DNA of 64,000 bases from Sabellastarte sp. h YS-2021. Lineage: Eukaryota; Annelida; Polychaeta; Sabellida; Sabellidae. The translations under genes were made by a program, and so were the position numbers. The stretch spans positions 25,983,615 to 26,047,614 of the forward strand of contig OZ024940.1 in assembly GCA_964017235.1 (NCBI GenBank). The letters run 5' to 3'. The notes below the pieces were generated by a model, which saw only the letters and a program-made list of their open reading frames with translations, searched no databases and was not told the origin of the DNA. Of this stretch, positions 33,777 through 45,972 are shown in pieces (within the stretch, counting starts at the first letter, position 1; each line of letters opens with the position of its first letter).

Positions 33777-35099
33777 AGCATGGACACATTTCACACCTGG
33801 CATATACCAAAACAATGTTAATTCAAACCTTGGTTTTAAAGTCTATATAATATTTGAGAGCCAACACCACCAGCAAAGTCCTCCTTCTCTGGCTGGTGTA
33901 TACTGGATTAGGACCTGTGGCTGGGGTTACAGTCTCGTTTTGGATTTCAAAAGCATCAGAAGATCTTTATCAGATTTCCCCTATATTAATATGTCTATTT
34001 ATTATTAGTAGTAGTATTACTATTATTATTGTGCCAAAGTTGTTAACTGTCATTGAAGCCCCTGATTTAGGACATTTTTCAACATATTCTAGTAAGAAAC
34101 GACTGGAGTAAAAATAAAAAACAAGAGTTATAACAACAGCACTTGGAGACTGCAAACCTCAACCAAGGCCCAATACACACAAATACACAAACTACAACAA
34201 TACACACACAAATAAATTTCATGAAAAACTGTTTTAAAAACTTATCAAGTTATCTTACAAACAAACGCATCCCGCTGATTACTTAACCCCTTGGCAGGGA
34301 TAATAATAATAATAAACACAATTATTATAATTCTCTGTAAACCACATTTTCATTCCACACTGGCCTGGCCTCAAACACACTTGTTCGGAGTCATTCCAGA
34401 TATTCAAATAATAACACCAGAAAAACCTCTCATTCTCTTTGCATGCCAACCAAGCATCATGGGGTCTCCCTACTTAAGCTGAGGACGATTAATTATGCCA
34501 TTATGCTGATGATCATGTGTAAGATTATGTGCTGTTTGTACACGAACGATCAAACAGTCCAACAGGAATAGCCGCATTTCCCCGTCATAATTCATATTTT
34601 GGTGTGAGACTTCATTCGTAGCCTTGGCAGAAGACTAAAAATGCCTCTCTTCTGAAGAAATTCATAGTTTGAGGTTTTGACATCCGTTTCAACAGCTAAG
34701 GTCATACATTGGGGAAGATCATTGATGATATTCTGGGCAGACTACATCAGTAATATATTGTGGAGGGTCATCAGACAAGATGAAAACGAAGGATGAACAA
34801 AACAGAGGAAATGGCAAGAAATCGGACAAACTTCATTTAGACATCTAATGACACCTTGGCAAATGAAAGGGCCAGAATTCTAGTCCAAAGGCAAGAAACA
34901 TCTGAATGAGAGATGAAGAGTTTAAAGAGTGGAGAAGCATAGAATGACCTTGCAATGGCTGAAGGTCAGGAATGAGGTTAAAGTTCGATGGAGAGAATTT
35001 AATCCCTTTCCTGTGATCTACTGGGTATACACAGGTTTTAAAACATGTCCACGTGCGGGATTCAATCCTATCCACCTAACACCTATCCTGAAAAAAACA
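33777..35099. other. Mostly unassigned; small SINE B tail
   Basis: A TTTATTATTAGTAGTAGTATTACTATTATTATT-like simple patch lies near 33995-34032 and AATAATAATAAT near 34304. TTTGACATCCGTTTCAACAG at about 34676-34695 is a family B tail remnant. Nothing else. Confidence 0.5.
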
Positions 35100-35345
35100 T
35101 CATTGACCAACTTTATGGCAAACTTGTGGTTGGAGAGCTTGGCATCTCCCCTGTGTGGGCTCCACTCCCACAAGCAGTGATACTATCCCATCTCTTCCGT
35201 AACTTAGAATCCAGACTGTCTGTATTCCTAGGTGAATGTACTACCCACTAGGCCATAGTGCCAAATTAAAATGGTTTGTTGAAGGCCTGTCCCAATATGA
35301 ACCTGGCTGTTAAACGAGACATAAAACCCTGAGCTTGGCTTTGGC
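35100..35345 (+). mobile_element. Composite family B SINE
   Basis: Head-like CTGTGTGGGCTCCACTCCC, then an inserted stretch with an opposite-strand tRNA end (CACTAGGCCATAG), then the family B 3' module CCTGTCCCAATATGAACCTG and CGAGACATAAAACCCTGAGC. Confidence 0.65.
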
Positions 35346-35974
35346 CAACTTTCAGTTGAATTACTATAAAATTTGAGCCCTCAGGAAAGGCTAAATAAAA
35401 TCAGCACTAAACAATCTCAGTTTGCCCCCAGTTAAATGGCTGCGACAAATTGAATTGGTCTTTAAGATGTCACAATTTCCAAGCTGATTGTAAATTATTT
35501 TTACTGCTTTCTTTAAAAACCTGAATCACCCTTCTTATAAGGATTAATTAGTTGACATGTATTATAAACCTTCATAGTTTATATAGAGCTTAAAACAAAC
35601 CGATCTTATGCTGTACATTGCAAAGTAGATATTTTTTATCCAAGAGAAAAAGCTGAAGTTAAGTTTCACTAATAATGCTGAGCTTTCTTTTTCTTCCATC
35701 AAGGACCATGTTCCTAGCCCTCTGGATTTTATCCTATATCCGATTTAAGAATCTGGCCATTATTCATAGACACCCAGCATGAATTATGGGGGCTATTAGC
35801 AAAACTTAGGAACCCCGAGGAACAAATCGTTTTCATTGTTAGCAATTTTTTTTTTGGTTAATTTTTAATATGATAAATGGTTCTAGTAGCTTTATTGGGT
35901 GACTTTGTGTATAACTTTCATTGGGGCGTGCTTTGGCTGGCTGGTTGCTTGAGCTAGCCTTCACTATTACCTCC
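35346..35974. other. Nothing recognised
   Basis: AT-rich, repeat-poor. Confidence 0.55.
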
Positions 35975-36215
35975 CCTGAGGTGTTATTTTCATGACCATT
36001 TGTTTATTTGTTGGCAGGATTACGCAAATACTACTGCTTGGAACTTCATGGAAAATAATCAAAAGATAGGTCTTGGTCCAACCTGGATCCCATAAAAGTT
36101 TGAGAATGATCTGGATCACTGCCTGCATACTAAATAAACAAATCTGGATTTTCAAATTTAATTATTATAACGTGCCTCGGCAGAGGTCTGCACTCTCTGG
36201 GTGCCCTTGTTTCAA
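35975..36215 (+). repeat. Dispersed repeat family E, best copy
   Basis: GGCAGGATTACGCAAATACT, GGTCTTGGTCCAACCTGGAT, GAATGATCTGGATCACTGCC and a CGGCAGAGGTCTGCACTCTC ... GTGCCCTTGTT end. The last motif is shared with a widely dispersed invertebrate repeat; class unknown. Confidence 0.65.
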
Positions 36216-36367
36216 TATCACCAGCAAACCAGTCATTAATAAAATTATATATATTTTATGTTGTGATAGTTTCTTTGTGAATTTACCTTGGGAAAATTTA
36301 TAAAATTGTTATAGTATGTGATTTAAATATTTTCTGTTGTTTTTTTTAATTTTACGGGCCATATCAG

Positions 36368-36559
36368 GATACATTATGGCATAGTGAACAGCACACTCGT
36401 CTCCCAACTCCCAGGTCATGGGTTCGATTTCTAACCCAACCTTGATTGGACAGTTGGCAGCTGTTTCCAAGTGCCCAATGGTTTTCAGTGTGGAAGCCTG
36501 ACCAACTAGTTTGCACCACTTTCCTCCACCCCTTCCGCTACTAGAGCCAGCGAGCAGTA
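36368..36559 (+). mobile_element. SINE related to family A
   Basis: tRNA-like GGCATAGTGAACAGCACACT with B box GGGTTCGATTTC, followed by a weak family A body (CAGTTGGCAGCTGTTTCC, ACTAGTTTGCACCACTTTCC). It ends at the left arm of the large inverted repeat that begins at 36560. Confidence 0.6.
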
Positions 36560-37651
36560 TGAGATCACAGTAGTTATTCATATATAATATATATTATACC
36601 TGTCCACCTAAAGATCAAAAGCCTCTCAGGTGAGTGGCAGTAAAAGAATATGGAAAACTCAGCTAGGTTTCTAAACCATTTGATCTTGTTTTAATGTAGA
36701 ATTAACTTTTCAAAGCAATTTATGTTATGGTGTATAGAACTTTTTTTTTCTTTACCCTATTGTTACACGGTGCATTAGGGACTGGGTAGGTGAGGGTAGC
36801 CATCCCGCCATCAGTCCCCCTTTACAGTGCCATTCATACACAGTTTGAAACTTCTTTAGGGTTACAAAAACACATTTTCAAAAAATACAAATATTACTAT
36901 GAAACTGAAATGTTTTAATCTGGCTGGGCAGCCACAAAACTCCCATCTGCAGGGGGGGGACAGCCTCAGATGTAAGAGAAGGCTGACCAGCCAGCACAAC
37001 ACGCAATATCAGAATAGAAAAAAATATTTTTTTAATTGTGTAGAACAAATTCACAAAAAAGTTTGCTCTAGTTGTACTGATTTATAGTGTGCTAATAATT
37101 ATAATAACTTGGAACTGCTGTGTGAGATACTATATTTCTGTTCACAGACCAAAATACTAGATGACACATAATAATTTGTACTTTGAAGAATTCTTAAAGT
37201 TTTAGAGGATCCCAGACATTGCAGCAGGCAGGATGCTTTAATTATAATGACCATAGCCTAATCATTTATGACCTGATGTTTAAAAAGAAAATTCATTATC
37301 TTGTTCACTTTCAAGATGCCTTGTTCGCATTGAATCGATTCAGACTTGTACAGAATTGTTCAGAAACCTAGCTGAGTTTTCCATATTCTAAAATATTACC
37401 AGACGCTGTCTACACATATAAAAAAAGCCTGGAGTTTTGAACAATAATGCTTGGTAAACTAATAAAATAGCAACAGGAAATTTGTAATAGAAAACGAACC
37501 AGGTGACATGTTACATTCTAAGTATTATTAGTCTATTTTGTCAGTTTTGTTTACCTGCTTGAGACTTTTACTGCCACTCACTTGAGAGGCTTTTGATCTT
37601 TAGGTGGACAGGTATAATATATATTATATATGAATAACTACTGTGATCTCA
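36560..37651. repeat. Large inverted repeat, 87-bp arms plus a displaced 26-bp pair
   Basis: 36560-36646 and 37565-37651 are complementary with a single mismatch, including TATATAATATATATTATA. 36647-36672 pairs perfectly with 37362-37387. On the right, 177 bp (37388-37564) separate the two blocks. The loop has no gene. It could be a foldback transposon or a recent inverted duplication. Confidence 0.85.
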
Positions 37652-37973
37652 AAATGTGGAGATCTGCAATGTTTCATGTGACATTCTCTTGACCAATCAA
37701 ATTGCATGCTCTCAGGTGGATGTACAATGATACATGTAGTAAGTCCAAGAAAACCTACACAAGCTTGTAGCTATATTTTGAATGACACAATGCAGAATCC
37801 TAAGGAGGGGGGAGGTTCTGAGGTTCCTTAACAAGCAATGCCACACAGGTCTAAATTTCGAATATATATGCAGCTTCTTTGTATTTATGACTACACTTTA
37901 TCACAAATTGCAGAAATATTGAACAATTTCCTTATTAAGTGTTTTCATTTCATGCATATCTTACTGGTAAAAT

Positions 37974-38080
37974 TCAGGTTAGGGTTTTATGTCCTGCTCA
38001 AAGCCAGGGTCATATTAAGACAGACCCTCAGCATTTGTCACTTGTTGGAGTGGAACCCACACAGAGCAATACAAGGATAG
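37974..38080 (-). mobile_element. SINE family B, 5'-truncated
   Basis: Complement GGGTTTTATGTCCTGCTCAA, GGGTCATATTAAGACAGACC and GGAGTGGAACCC (B box). Confidence 0.75.
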
Positions 38081-39184
38081 TAGACTATGGGAGGTTCCCA
38101 GAGACAACCATTTTCTGATCACTCGGCTCTCTCACCCCAGTAGTCAGTTCAAATGCAGCATGTCAACAATCGGTAGTCACTGAGGTACAGTGTTAAATTG
38201 ACGTGTCTCCTCTGCAGTGTTGATGACCAACAGCCTTGATGATTAATCCATACCCGCACACAGGTCAATCTGACTACGAGATGGGTCAGTAGTCCCTCTA
38301 TATTGGAATCGAGAGCATTTTACTGAAATACTGTGATATGGTGCAACCACTTTTCGGTTTCATTGACCAGACCCAATGTTGAATGGCATAAACTTTGTGA
38401 AGTCATCAGAAACCAGGCCTAGTGTCACTGGGATTGCATGACAGCTGAAGAGTTGCCTATTCAGACAAGGCTATCCAACTTCAAAGTCTTCTTCCCTGTT
38501 GGATGCGATCATGGGGATGGACTCGTTCTGGTAATTGGGCTCTCCCCTTTTTGGGACGTTGGCACCATAGTAGATGTTTATGTCAATTTAGTGCTTTATA
38601 TATACTTCGTTATTGTGGTATAAAATAACTATTTTAAAAGACTTGGTAGTCTGACAGCCTCTGATAAGACCCTACAGTTACACGCAGCTCAGAAGGTGGT
38701 GTAGCATATATTTACCTCAGGCAGTCAACTTAAAATATATTCTGAACATTCACCACGTTTTAATGTTTCAATACAGCTGGTTTACAAACATTTACCTTTT
38801 GAGTTTTGAAAATATTTCAATCTTAAACCAGGCCAAGGCTGTGAATTTGAATGCATTCCATTTATGTTATTGGATCCTTTTTTATTAGAGTAAATAAACC
38901 AGCAAATGTTACTTCATTATTCATCAGAAAATCATTTGTGTTAATAAATGGTAAAATCCCCACTTTGGCAAAAAAAAATCTGTAAGGTGGACATTTCAAA
39001 TGAAAGTCTATTTTTTATTTAAAGTCACTCAAAATTATTCCTAATTTCCCACTTCAGACATGATGCCAATGCTTTTTTCCCCAATCGAAAGAAACAAATA
39101 ATTCAAAAGCGAAACCTAGTTAGACCTACAAACAGCAAAAATTCTAAGACTCACACAGAAAAGAGCAAATCTTTTGAAAATCCT
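38081..39184. other. Nothing recognised
   Basis: No repeats or convincing exons. Confidence 0.55.
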
Positions 39185-39560
39185 CTTTGAAATGGACTTT
39201 TGCTCATTGTCTCAATGCCTTAAAGGACATAAACCTGTATCGCAAACCCAATCAGACATACGCCCCTTTTGGACCCCTCTCCAGGCTTTATTTTAGGGGG
39301 GAGATTTTGTGTCTGGCAAAGTATCTATATATCTTGGACAATGGCGTTTGCACATTTCAAACTCTAATTATGATACATTATTCCCGGTTCTCTCTGGCCA
39401 AGTCTGGAGCCCATTTCGTCAACGACACCCGACGGACCGGCAAAAGGTTAAAAGGGGCCGTCTTCGAACACATGTTACACTTATAGGTGATTACATGGAA
39501 TGACACAGTAAATTAATAGCCCGCTCTGGAGTGTAATTATGGTGCATAGAAATTGCGAAG
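39185..39560. promoter_or_regulatory. Candidate distal regulatory block
   Basis: A repeat-free, GC-balanced island with GGTGATTACATGG, AGTAAATTAATAGC, CTCTAATTATGATAC and GTGTAATTATGG (homeodomain-type sites) and the GC-rich CACCCGACGGACCGGC. Two overlapping open frames on the plus strand match no family. Confidence 0.25.
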
Positions 39561-42204
39561 AAATGAACTAGCAAATGGGTAGGGTCTTAGCCAGGATTTG
39601 CTCAGTTTTTTAAAGGACCGGCGCTTTTGCTTGCAGATTTAGAATAGCTTCTGTTGGTGGCTTGTGTTGAGCCCTAAGCAGTTTACAATTTTTGGCTGTC
39701 ATCCCTGTGGCCCTGGTTTCTAACCTAACTCATGGCAATTTTTATAATGCATTGGTAGGTATCCATAATAATCATGATATTCTGTACAATCTTAAAAAGT
39801 CACACTCCATGCAATATTTTAAGTTAGCTAGCTCCTGTGGAAGATCATCATCTGTATGCGAGAATTTGATTTCCAAGAGATTTTTTCGGATTCACGGATG
39901 CAATCTCATGTCTGTTAAAACAGATAGCAAAACTTAGCTTGGGATCAAATAAAGCATTATGTAACAAAACAAGATTAAATATGGTTAGAGATAAACTGGA
40001 CAGATTTGCCTGCCCATTGCTGGTTGTTCCCTCAGTATTAAAACTGATTAACTGGCTTCAGTGGAATTCCCACCGGCTTCTGGTTTCATTAAGATTTCCT
40101 TTTGAACTTTTATTAGTGCTGGAAAGATCAGATGTTCAAGCCTATTTAGTGTTTATCACTCTTTAATGTGTCCTATAATTTGTCCAGCAGTGTTTTGTTC
40201 TTGTCAACCTGCAAAAAAGAAAGAAAAATATATACAGTTTTGCTACCAAATTTATGTCATCAGGTAAGTTTAAAATGGCATTTCATAACCCTAATAAATA
40301 TACAGTTTGTTTACACCAATAAGTAAAATAAACGCACTTTAAGGTTTAGCCTTTTAATTTGGATCACGTTATGTTACTTTTCTAGTGTCACACGAGGTCA
40401 TGTTTTGGAAGAGATCTGCAACTGAATAGGTAAATTGGGACACTCAGGAACTCGGCCTAAACCAGACTTACATATAAGTACAAACTTTGACCAGTTAGGA
40501 TCACTGATATAAAAATTAAAGTTTTGTATTCTGATTATTTTCTGTGAATATCAACAACTACGTTGCTTCATGGTGAACAGGTGTAGCATTTTATCACACG
40601 ACCCTCACCTCTGTGAAGATGGAGGTTTCAAAACCAGGCAACATGTTGGATGTGCTTACAGCTATCCCAGACGTTTTAATGGTGGGGTAGCGAGCCACAA
40701 ATGAACAGACTCGTGTACTTTCTAACATGGATCCTAATAGTACATGATGCAATGGGATTCACATTTGGAAAGGACACTTTCAACAAAGCTTAGATAGCAA
40801 TTTTCATTTAGGACCATTTTTTAAATATTTGAAAAACCTCCCATGCCGTTTCACAGCCTAAACTTGGATTTGCACAGTGGAGGGATGAGGGGTGGGATTG
40901 TTTTTCATCATTCAGCATTGTGACTTTGTTTTGAGTCATAAGACATTGTTATCTCGCAGAAATGTATAGAAACGCACAGAGAGGTGTGAGCGAGACACAT
41001 ATGGCCTCAGCAGTTGTAAAAGTTTTAATTTCCATACTCATTAATTACAGTAACATAAAGAAAAATGCAATATATTTATTCTGACTTATGATTTCTGAAA
41101 ATATACATTGTATTCAGAAGTCCATCTCCTCGTATGTTAATGCTTTGTATTTTAGCTATATTTCTGTTTATTTACGTTAACATAGCAACATTTGTTAAAT
41201 ATGTGGCTGCCTTATCTTTTAGCTATATCTTAAGTCTTATGTTTTTGCCCTTTTACCAAATATTATCTGTATATATTTGCATATGAATTGGAAATATTAT
41301 TCATTTAAATACATTTTACCAATATAATTAGTGCACTGTAGTACCAAAGTCTTAATACACTCAAATTTTTAACTGACTTAGTCTATGCATGTATGTATGG
41401 AAACAGTTGGGGCTAAATTGTTGCAGTTTAAAGCATCCAAAAACCACAGCAATGTCTATCACCCAATATCAAGGCTTCCCCCCTTTTGCCAGCAGAATGG
41501 TCCATTAGGGAGCAATTTCAAGGTGCTACAGTGGTAATTGAAAGCTTTCTTCCGTGAAAGACCATATAGCCCATTCCCAAAAACCGAGTCTTAATTTGCC
41601 CATGATGCTTCATTCAAGCCAGTAGATTTTGTGTCCCAACAAGTCACATTTCTAGTTTGGAAACTATTGCTTTTAAAAAAACCTTTGTCCCTCTTTAAAT
41701 ATTTATTTCATATTTTCACCAAATTCTGCAGAGCAGTTTAGGCATCAAATCATACCAACATGTCTCACACTATACAGCCAAAATTATAAAAAAGATTCAT
41801 GGTGCAAATGTTCACAAATCAGATTTTACCAGTATAATAGCTAAGTCCTGAGTAAGTTTCAAAAAGTTTTTGAATGATTAACATTTTGGCCAGCCTAATA
41901 CCGAGTTCACACTTCTACCGTCTACCATCTCCGTTGTAAATGTGATCCAGTTAAATGGGGGCAGATGATGTCATGGAATAGAAGTCTGAAACCAACAGAT
42001 GGAATGGGTCCAAATAGTTTATGAATTTGCTTACTTTGGCGTGGTCCCAAAAGAGTTAACAACAGCCGTGCATGAGCTTTGTTCCAAAAAGGCATAGAGC
42101 AATTTAAAATATTGGCAAATTTGTGTTTCGGATTTGATATTTAGTTGATATGATAAACGATGATGTGGTACAGTACTGGAGAAAAAAGTATACATGAGTG
42201 CAAA
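39561..42204. other. Mostly unassigned
   Basis: A degenerate tRNA-like piece at about 40575-40720 (GGAGGTTTCAAAACCAGG) is the only possible element. The rest is AT-rich with no family match. Confidence 0.5.
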
Positions 42205-42434
42205 GGCACAGTGCAAAGGCACAGTGGTAAACACACTGATATCACACATCTGAGATCAGCGTTTGAATCCTGATCCGACCTCAAGTGGGACAGCTGGTAG
42301 TTGCTTGCTGTAAGGAAGTTGTTCACAATACAGAACTTTGACGAACTGTATGTATTGTTTCTTTGACCATCCCAACTACCTGTCATAATATAACCAATAC
42401 AAAAGGTACTACTTATGATATAAACACAAAATAA
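42205..42434 (+). mobile_element. SINE family A, older subfamily
   Basis: A box region GGCACAGTGGTAAACAC, B box GCGTTTGAATCC, then CCTCAAGTGGGACAGCTGG and a body ending ATAACCAATACAAAAGGTA, with an AAACACAAAATAAA tail. The tail differs from the young copies and matches the copies at 43.6 and 56.6 kb. Confidence 0.8.
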
Positions 42435-43567
42435 AGAACAACCATGACTACACTGGGCATTCTAATCGCAAAAGTGTGAATGTGATGAAGCAGAAATAAA
42501 AGTGAGAAAGTTTCAGGCAATTGCCAGATAAGTGAAGGAAACCAAGAGTAGAGATTAAACTGGCTGAAGCTTTCTCAATTATGACTGGTTGATTAAATAG
42601 GAATGGGGTTTGTGACAAGGGACTTTGGGGGTGGCAACCCTCAACATACCCAGGATTTGGCGATACTTTAGGAGAGCAATGCCTTTGCCATATTAAAATT
42701 ATATATAAATATCAGTAATTATTAAGTTGGCCTTTTTACATATATTAATTCTGTAAATTTACACCAAAGATCTACAGACCTATTTTTACCTATTCAAAGG
42801 CACAATGGAATCTCAGTTTTAACCGTTGACCTTTTTAACTTTCTGTCCTAAGGTATAAACTTTAACACTTAATATATTGATCCATGAAAGAAAGATAGAA
42901 GTTTTACAGTTCTCCATAAACCAGTGTTTTGCAAAATAAAATTTGAGCCGTTCATTGTCAACAATTGAATATTTTCAAAACTTTTATCTAAGAACAAATA
43001 ATCCTAAGTTTAAGACTGGACGTAAACAGGATAAAGGTTGAAATTAACCTTTACTTTAACTCTACTGGATTCTTGAAATATGTACAAAGATCAACTTCAA
43101 ATGACAGTTACTCTTCACGAAAAAGATGCTGGTATCAAAGAAATGGAGGCATCGTGAGAGGAGGGAGGGTACTCAATTAGAAGGAAGGCAGTCTTTAGTT
43201 AAATGGGCTGGAATGACACACATGTTCATTTTAGATAACACCCTCTGTGCCCTCATACTTGAATCATACCTAATTTTAAGTAAAGACTTAACCTTAAATG
43301 TTTTGTTATTTGAGTATAATTTATATTCATTTTTCTTTTTTTTTGTCGCCAAAAATCTAAAGGAAAATTTGTAAAATCAACAGTAACATTAATTTTCCAC
43401 GTGTTATTATAAAACCAGGAACAGCTTAGAAGGAGCATTGGTTTCATAAGGGTTATCAAATTTTACAAATTATTTCTTGAATCTCACCACAATGGTTGGG
43501 GGTTTGAATCGAGCTCAATATATATTTAATAACATGTGGGATATAATCATGGCCTATCCCAATATAA
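42435..43567. other. Nothing recognised
   Basis: AT-rich; no repeat or gene. Confidence 0.55.
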
Positions 43568-43790
43568 TGGCAGGGGACCACGGTGGCACAGTGATAACAC
43601 ACTCGCCTCCCACCTCTGAGATCAGAGTTTGAATCCTGGCCTGACCTCATGTGCAAAACCTAGTAGTTGCTTGCAGTTTACAGCACAGAACCTTAACTAA
43701 CTCTGTGAAATGGTTTCCTCTACCCTTCCAACTACCTGTCACACTATAACCGGTAAGGTGCTACGACATAAAACACAAAATAAACCAGGC
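43568..43790 (+). mobile_element. SINE family A, older subfamily
   Basis: Head GGGGACCACGGTGGCACAGT, B box AGTTTGAATCC, body as in family A, and a CATAAAACACAAAATAAA tail. Confidence 0.85.
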
Positions 43791-44329
43791 TAAACTGTAC
43801 TTAACTACACGTGTACATAAAAAATCTGGCCAGAACATTTCCTTTGATAAGGCTGTTGGAAAATATATAAAAATTGAAAAAAATTCTAAAAACTAGCAGA
43901 TAAATCACTGCCCTAAATTGGCACATTGCAAAGCACCACAGCTCTTGCATACGTGTTTTCACCAACAAACCCTAATTAAATAAATTTGAATTCAGTATTT
44001 ACTGCCACTGGGGCTGTATTCGGCAAGTACCAAAGTTACCAACCCAAGCAGTAGAGTTGTCAGATAATAGGGCTGTTTTCCTCTTATTTGTGCCAATTTA
44101 AGGCATTTGCCAAATTTAACCAAAACCAAGCAACATTGATGTCAGATAATAGAGATTCTAATTTAATGGAACAGTATAGAAAGTAAAATCCCCCCCCCCC
44201 TTTTAACCATTACAAGAAGAGAAAAACCCCTCCCCCACACCACCCCTTCAAAAGGCAAACAAGAAACAAGATAATAATCCTGAAACACTGTGTTCCACAA
44301 CTATTGACCATCTGTAATAAATTCTGTCA
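43791..44329. other. Nothing recognised
   Basis: Contains a C10 run at about 44191-44200 followed by C-rich sequence to 44250. Confidence 0.55.
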
Positions 44330-44660
44330 CATCCACTGATATTATCGCCCACAGTTTGATCAACCTTCATGACCTATAATAACTCCGCCACTTCCCATAA
44401 GAGCCAATTAGATCTTATCCGGGGCTACCCAATTTCCCCGGTAATTGTGATCCGAAAGGGAAAATCCCTCACCAGGGAAGACACCCTTCTTTGATCGTAT
44501 CTGGATCCAATGAAATTGAATCATTTAGCCAGGATCAGATAGCCTGCTCTTGTTTATTGCTTCCAATGATGCACCTTCTTCCAAAAGTGGCAATCGATTG
44601 ATACCTCCCGGGTAACCTTGCTTAAGGCTCGAGTTTGAAAGTTTGGAGCAAGCTTGATCA
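44330..44660. promoter_or_regulatory. Candidate distal regulatory block
   Basis: Repeat-free, GC-balanced stretch with CTTTGATCGTATCTGGATCC, GAATCATTTAGCCAGGATCA and AAGTGGCAATCGATTGATAC. TCF-like CTTTGAT, GATA and ATCGATTGAT motifs are visible. Confidence 0.22.
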
Positions 44661-44736
44661 GTCTACGTAAGGTTTTCTTACACGTACATGTATTGGCTTT
44701 TGACTCAAGAAACTGCTAAATTCAGAGCTAGGAATA

Positions 44737-44865
44737 TTATGTTTCATTCAACAGCCAGGGTCACACTGGGACAGACTCTCAGCATTACAACATGTGGGAG
44801 TCGAACACACATAGAGCTGGGAGCCAGTAACTGGATGCCAAACTTGCTGATCAGAAAGCCCATGA
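44737..44865 (-). mobile_element. SINE family B
   Basis: Complement TTCATTCAACAGCCAGGGTC, GGGAGTCGAACAC (B box), ATGCCAAACTTGCTGATCA. Terminal module partly lost. Confidence 0.75.
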
Positions 44866-45777
44866 TAAGACCGACATAAGCAAATGGGCCTTTGTAGCCT
44901 CACATATATAAGTACTTTGTCAACACAAACCCCTAGGATAGCTATAAAAGGACTCTTTGTAAAAACTTGAGTCTTCAACAGGGCTAGCTAATTGCTTTTT
45001 TAAATTTTATTTTATGAAGGCAAACCTTAAGTCTGAAATGGACAGATCTGTTGATATTGAGCCTTGCTTTATCCAAAAGACTTTTCAGACATGAACGTTT
45101 GGTATTCATAAAGCATCTGTGTATTTCATTGGATATTACCTTACTCCATCTTTCAAAGCCACTACTTGCAATGTACATATGGTAAACTGACAAAGTTGTT
45201 TTCATAATTTCCAAAACAAAACAAAATGGAGACTTAAACAAGATTACCAAGTGAAATCAGTCGTTAAAAGGAATCGGATTTTCTGGGGTTTGGGGGAAAG
45301 AGGGGTAGAATTGTATGCTTATTACAAAAGATTGGTTTTCAAAGTTCTAAGGACAAGGGCTATCAAGGTTTGGCAGTAAATAAGTCAGTTTACATGAATT
45401 TATTTTGAGGGATATAAGATAGCTTTGCAATAAAAAATCAATTTTCGTATAAACGTCTAAAATAACACCATATTCTAACACCAAAATCGATTCCTTAGAT
45501 AGCTGTTCCACTATCATGATAGGAGCAGGCAAAGTCCTTGTCAGTGGCAATGGGCTATCTTGTAAATCTGGCATCATACGGGTTCTTCTTTGCGCTGTCC
45601 TGTACAAAGACCAGCGACCAGACCAGTTTGGAACATACTTTGAATCTGACCTTGTTCTGCAAAAATACAACCAGCCGTCCTGCTCCTGGGTGACCCAGTT
45701 ACCTTTATTGACCCTGAGTAGTCTGTGAAAATATTTAAAGCAAAATTCTGATTTCTGACACGTCTAAATGAATGACT
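44866..45777. other. Unassigned, several open frames
   Basis: Frames of 88 and 107 codons on the minus strand and 70 on the plus strand overlap between 44984 and 45728. None resembles a family. Proximity to the LINE tail at 45778 raises the chance that part is decayed LINE. Confidence 0.4.
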
Positions 45778-45972
45778 TGGGCTCCAGAAGGGAAAAGAAG
45801 GAAGGGCAGGCCAAAGAAAACCTGACGAAGAACAGTAGAAAGAGAGAGAGAGAAGAGATGAGATGATCAAGCTGCCACGATGTACAGTGTAAGACCAAAG
45901 ATAGAGAAATTATGGAGGAAATTGTGTACCTCCTTATGCTCCACAAGGAGCAAAGAGGAGAAGTATGTAAGT
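45778..45972 (+). pseudogene. RTE-like LINE C-terminal remnant
   Basis: Reading from 45778: WAPEGKRRKGRPKKT, stop at 45823, RRTVERE, a second stop, then a tail ending KLWRKLCTSLCSTRSKEE. This matches the GRPKxTWRRTVE ... ALC..R.EE tail of endonuclease/reverse-transcriptase LINEs common in invertebrates. Two in-frame stops show it is dead. Confidence 0.7.

Noticed and set aside
33405-33821. 138-codon plus-strand frame, and similar frames at 0.3, 20.3 and 23.1 kb
   Set aside because: They lie across SINEs; the recurring peptide words are SINE sequence.
34720-34930. Possible LINE tail (KTEEMARNRTN-like translation)
   Set aside because: Frame broken by several stops and similarity too weak to assign.
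39187-39503. Two overlapping plus-strand frames as a gene
   Set aside because: Neither resembles a protein family; the open frames follow from local GC balance. Kept only as a regulatory candidate.
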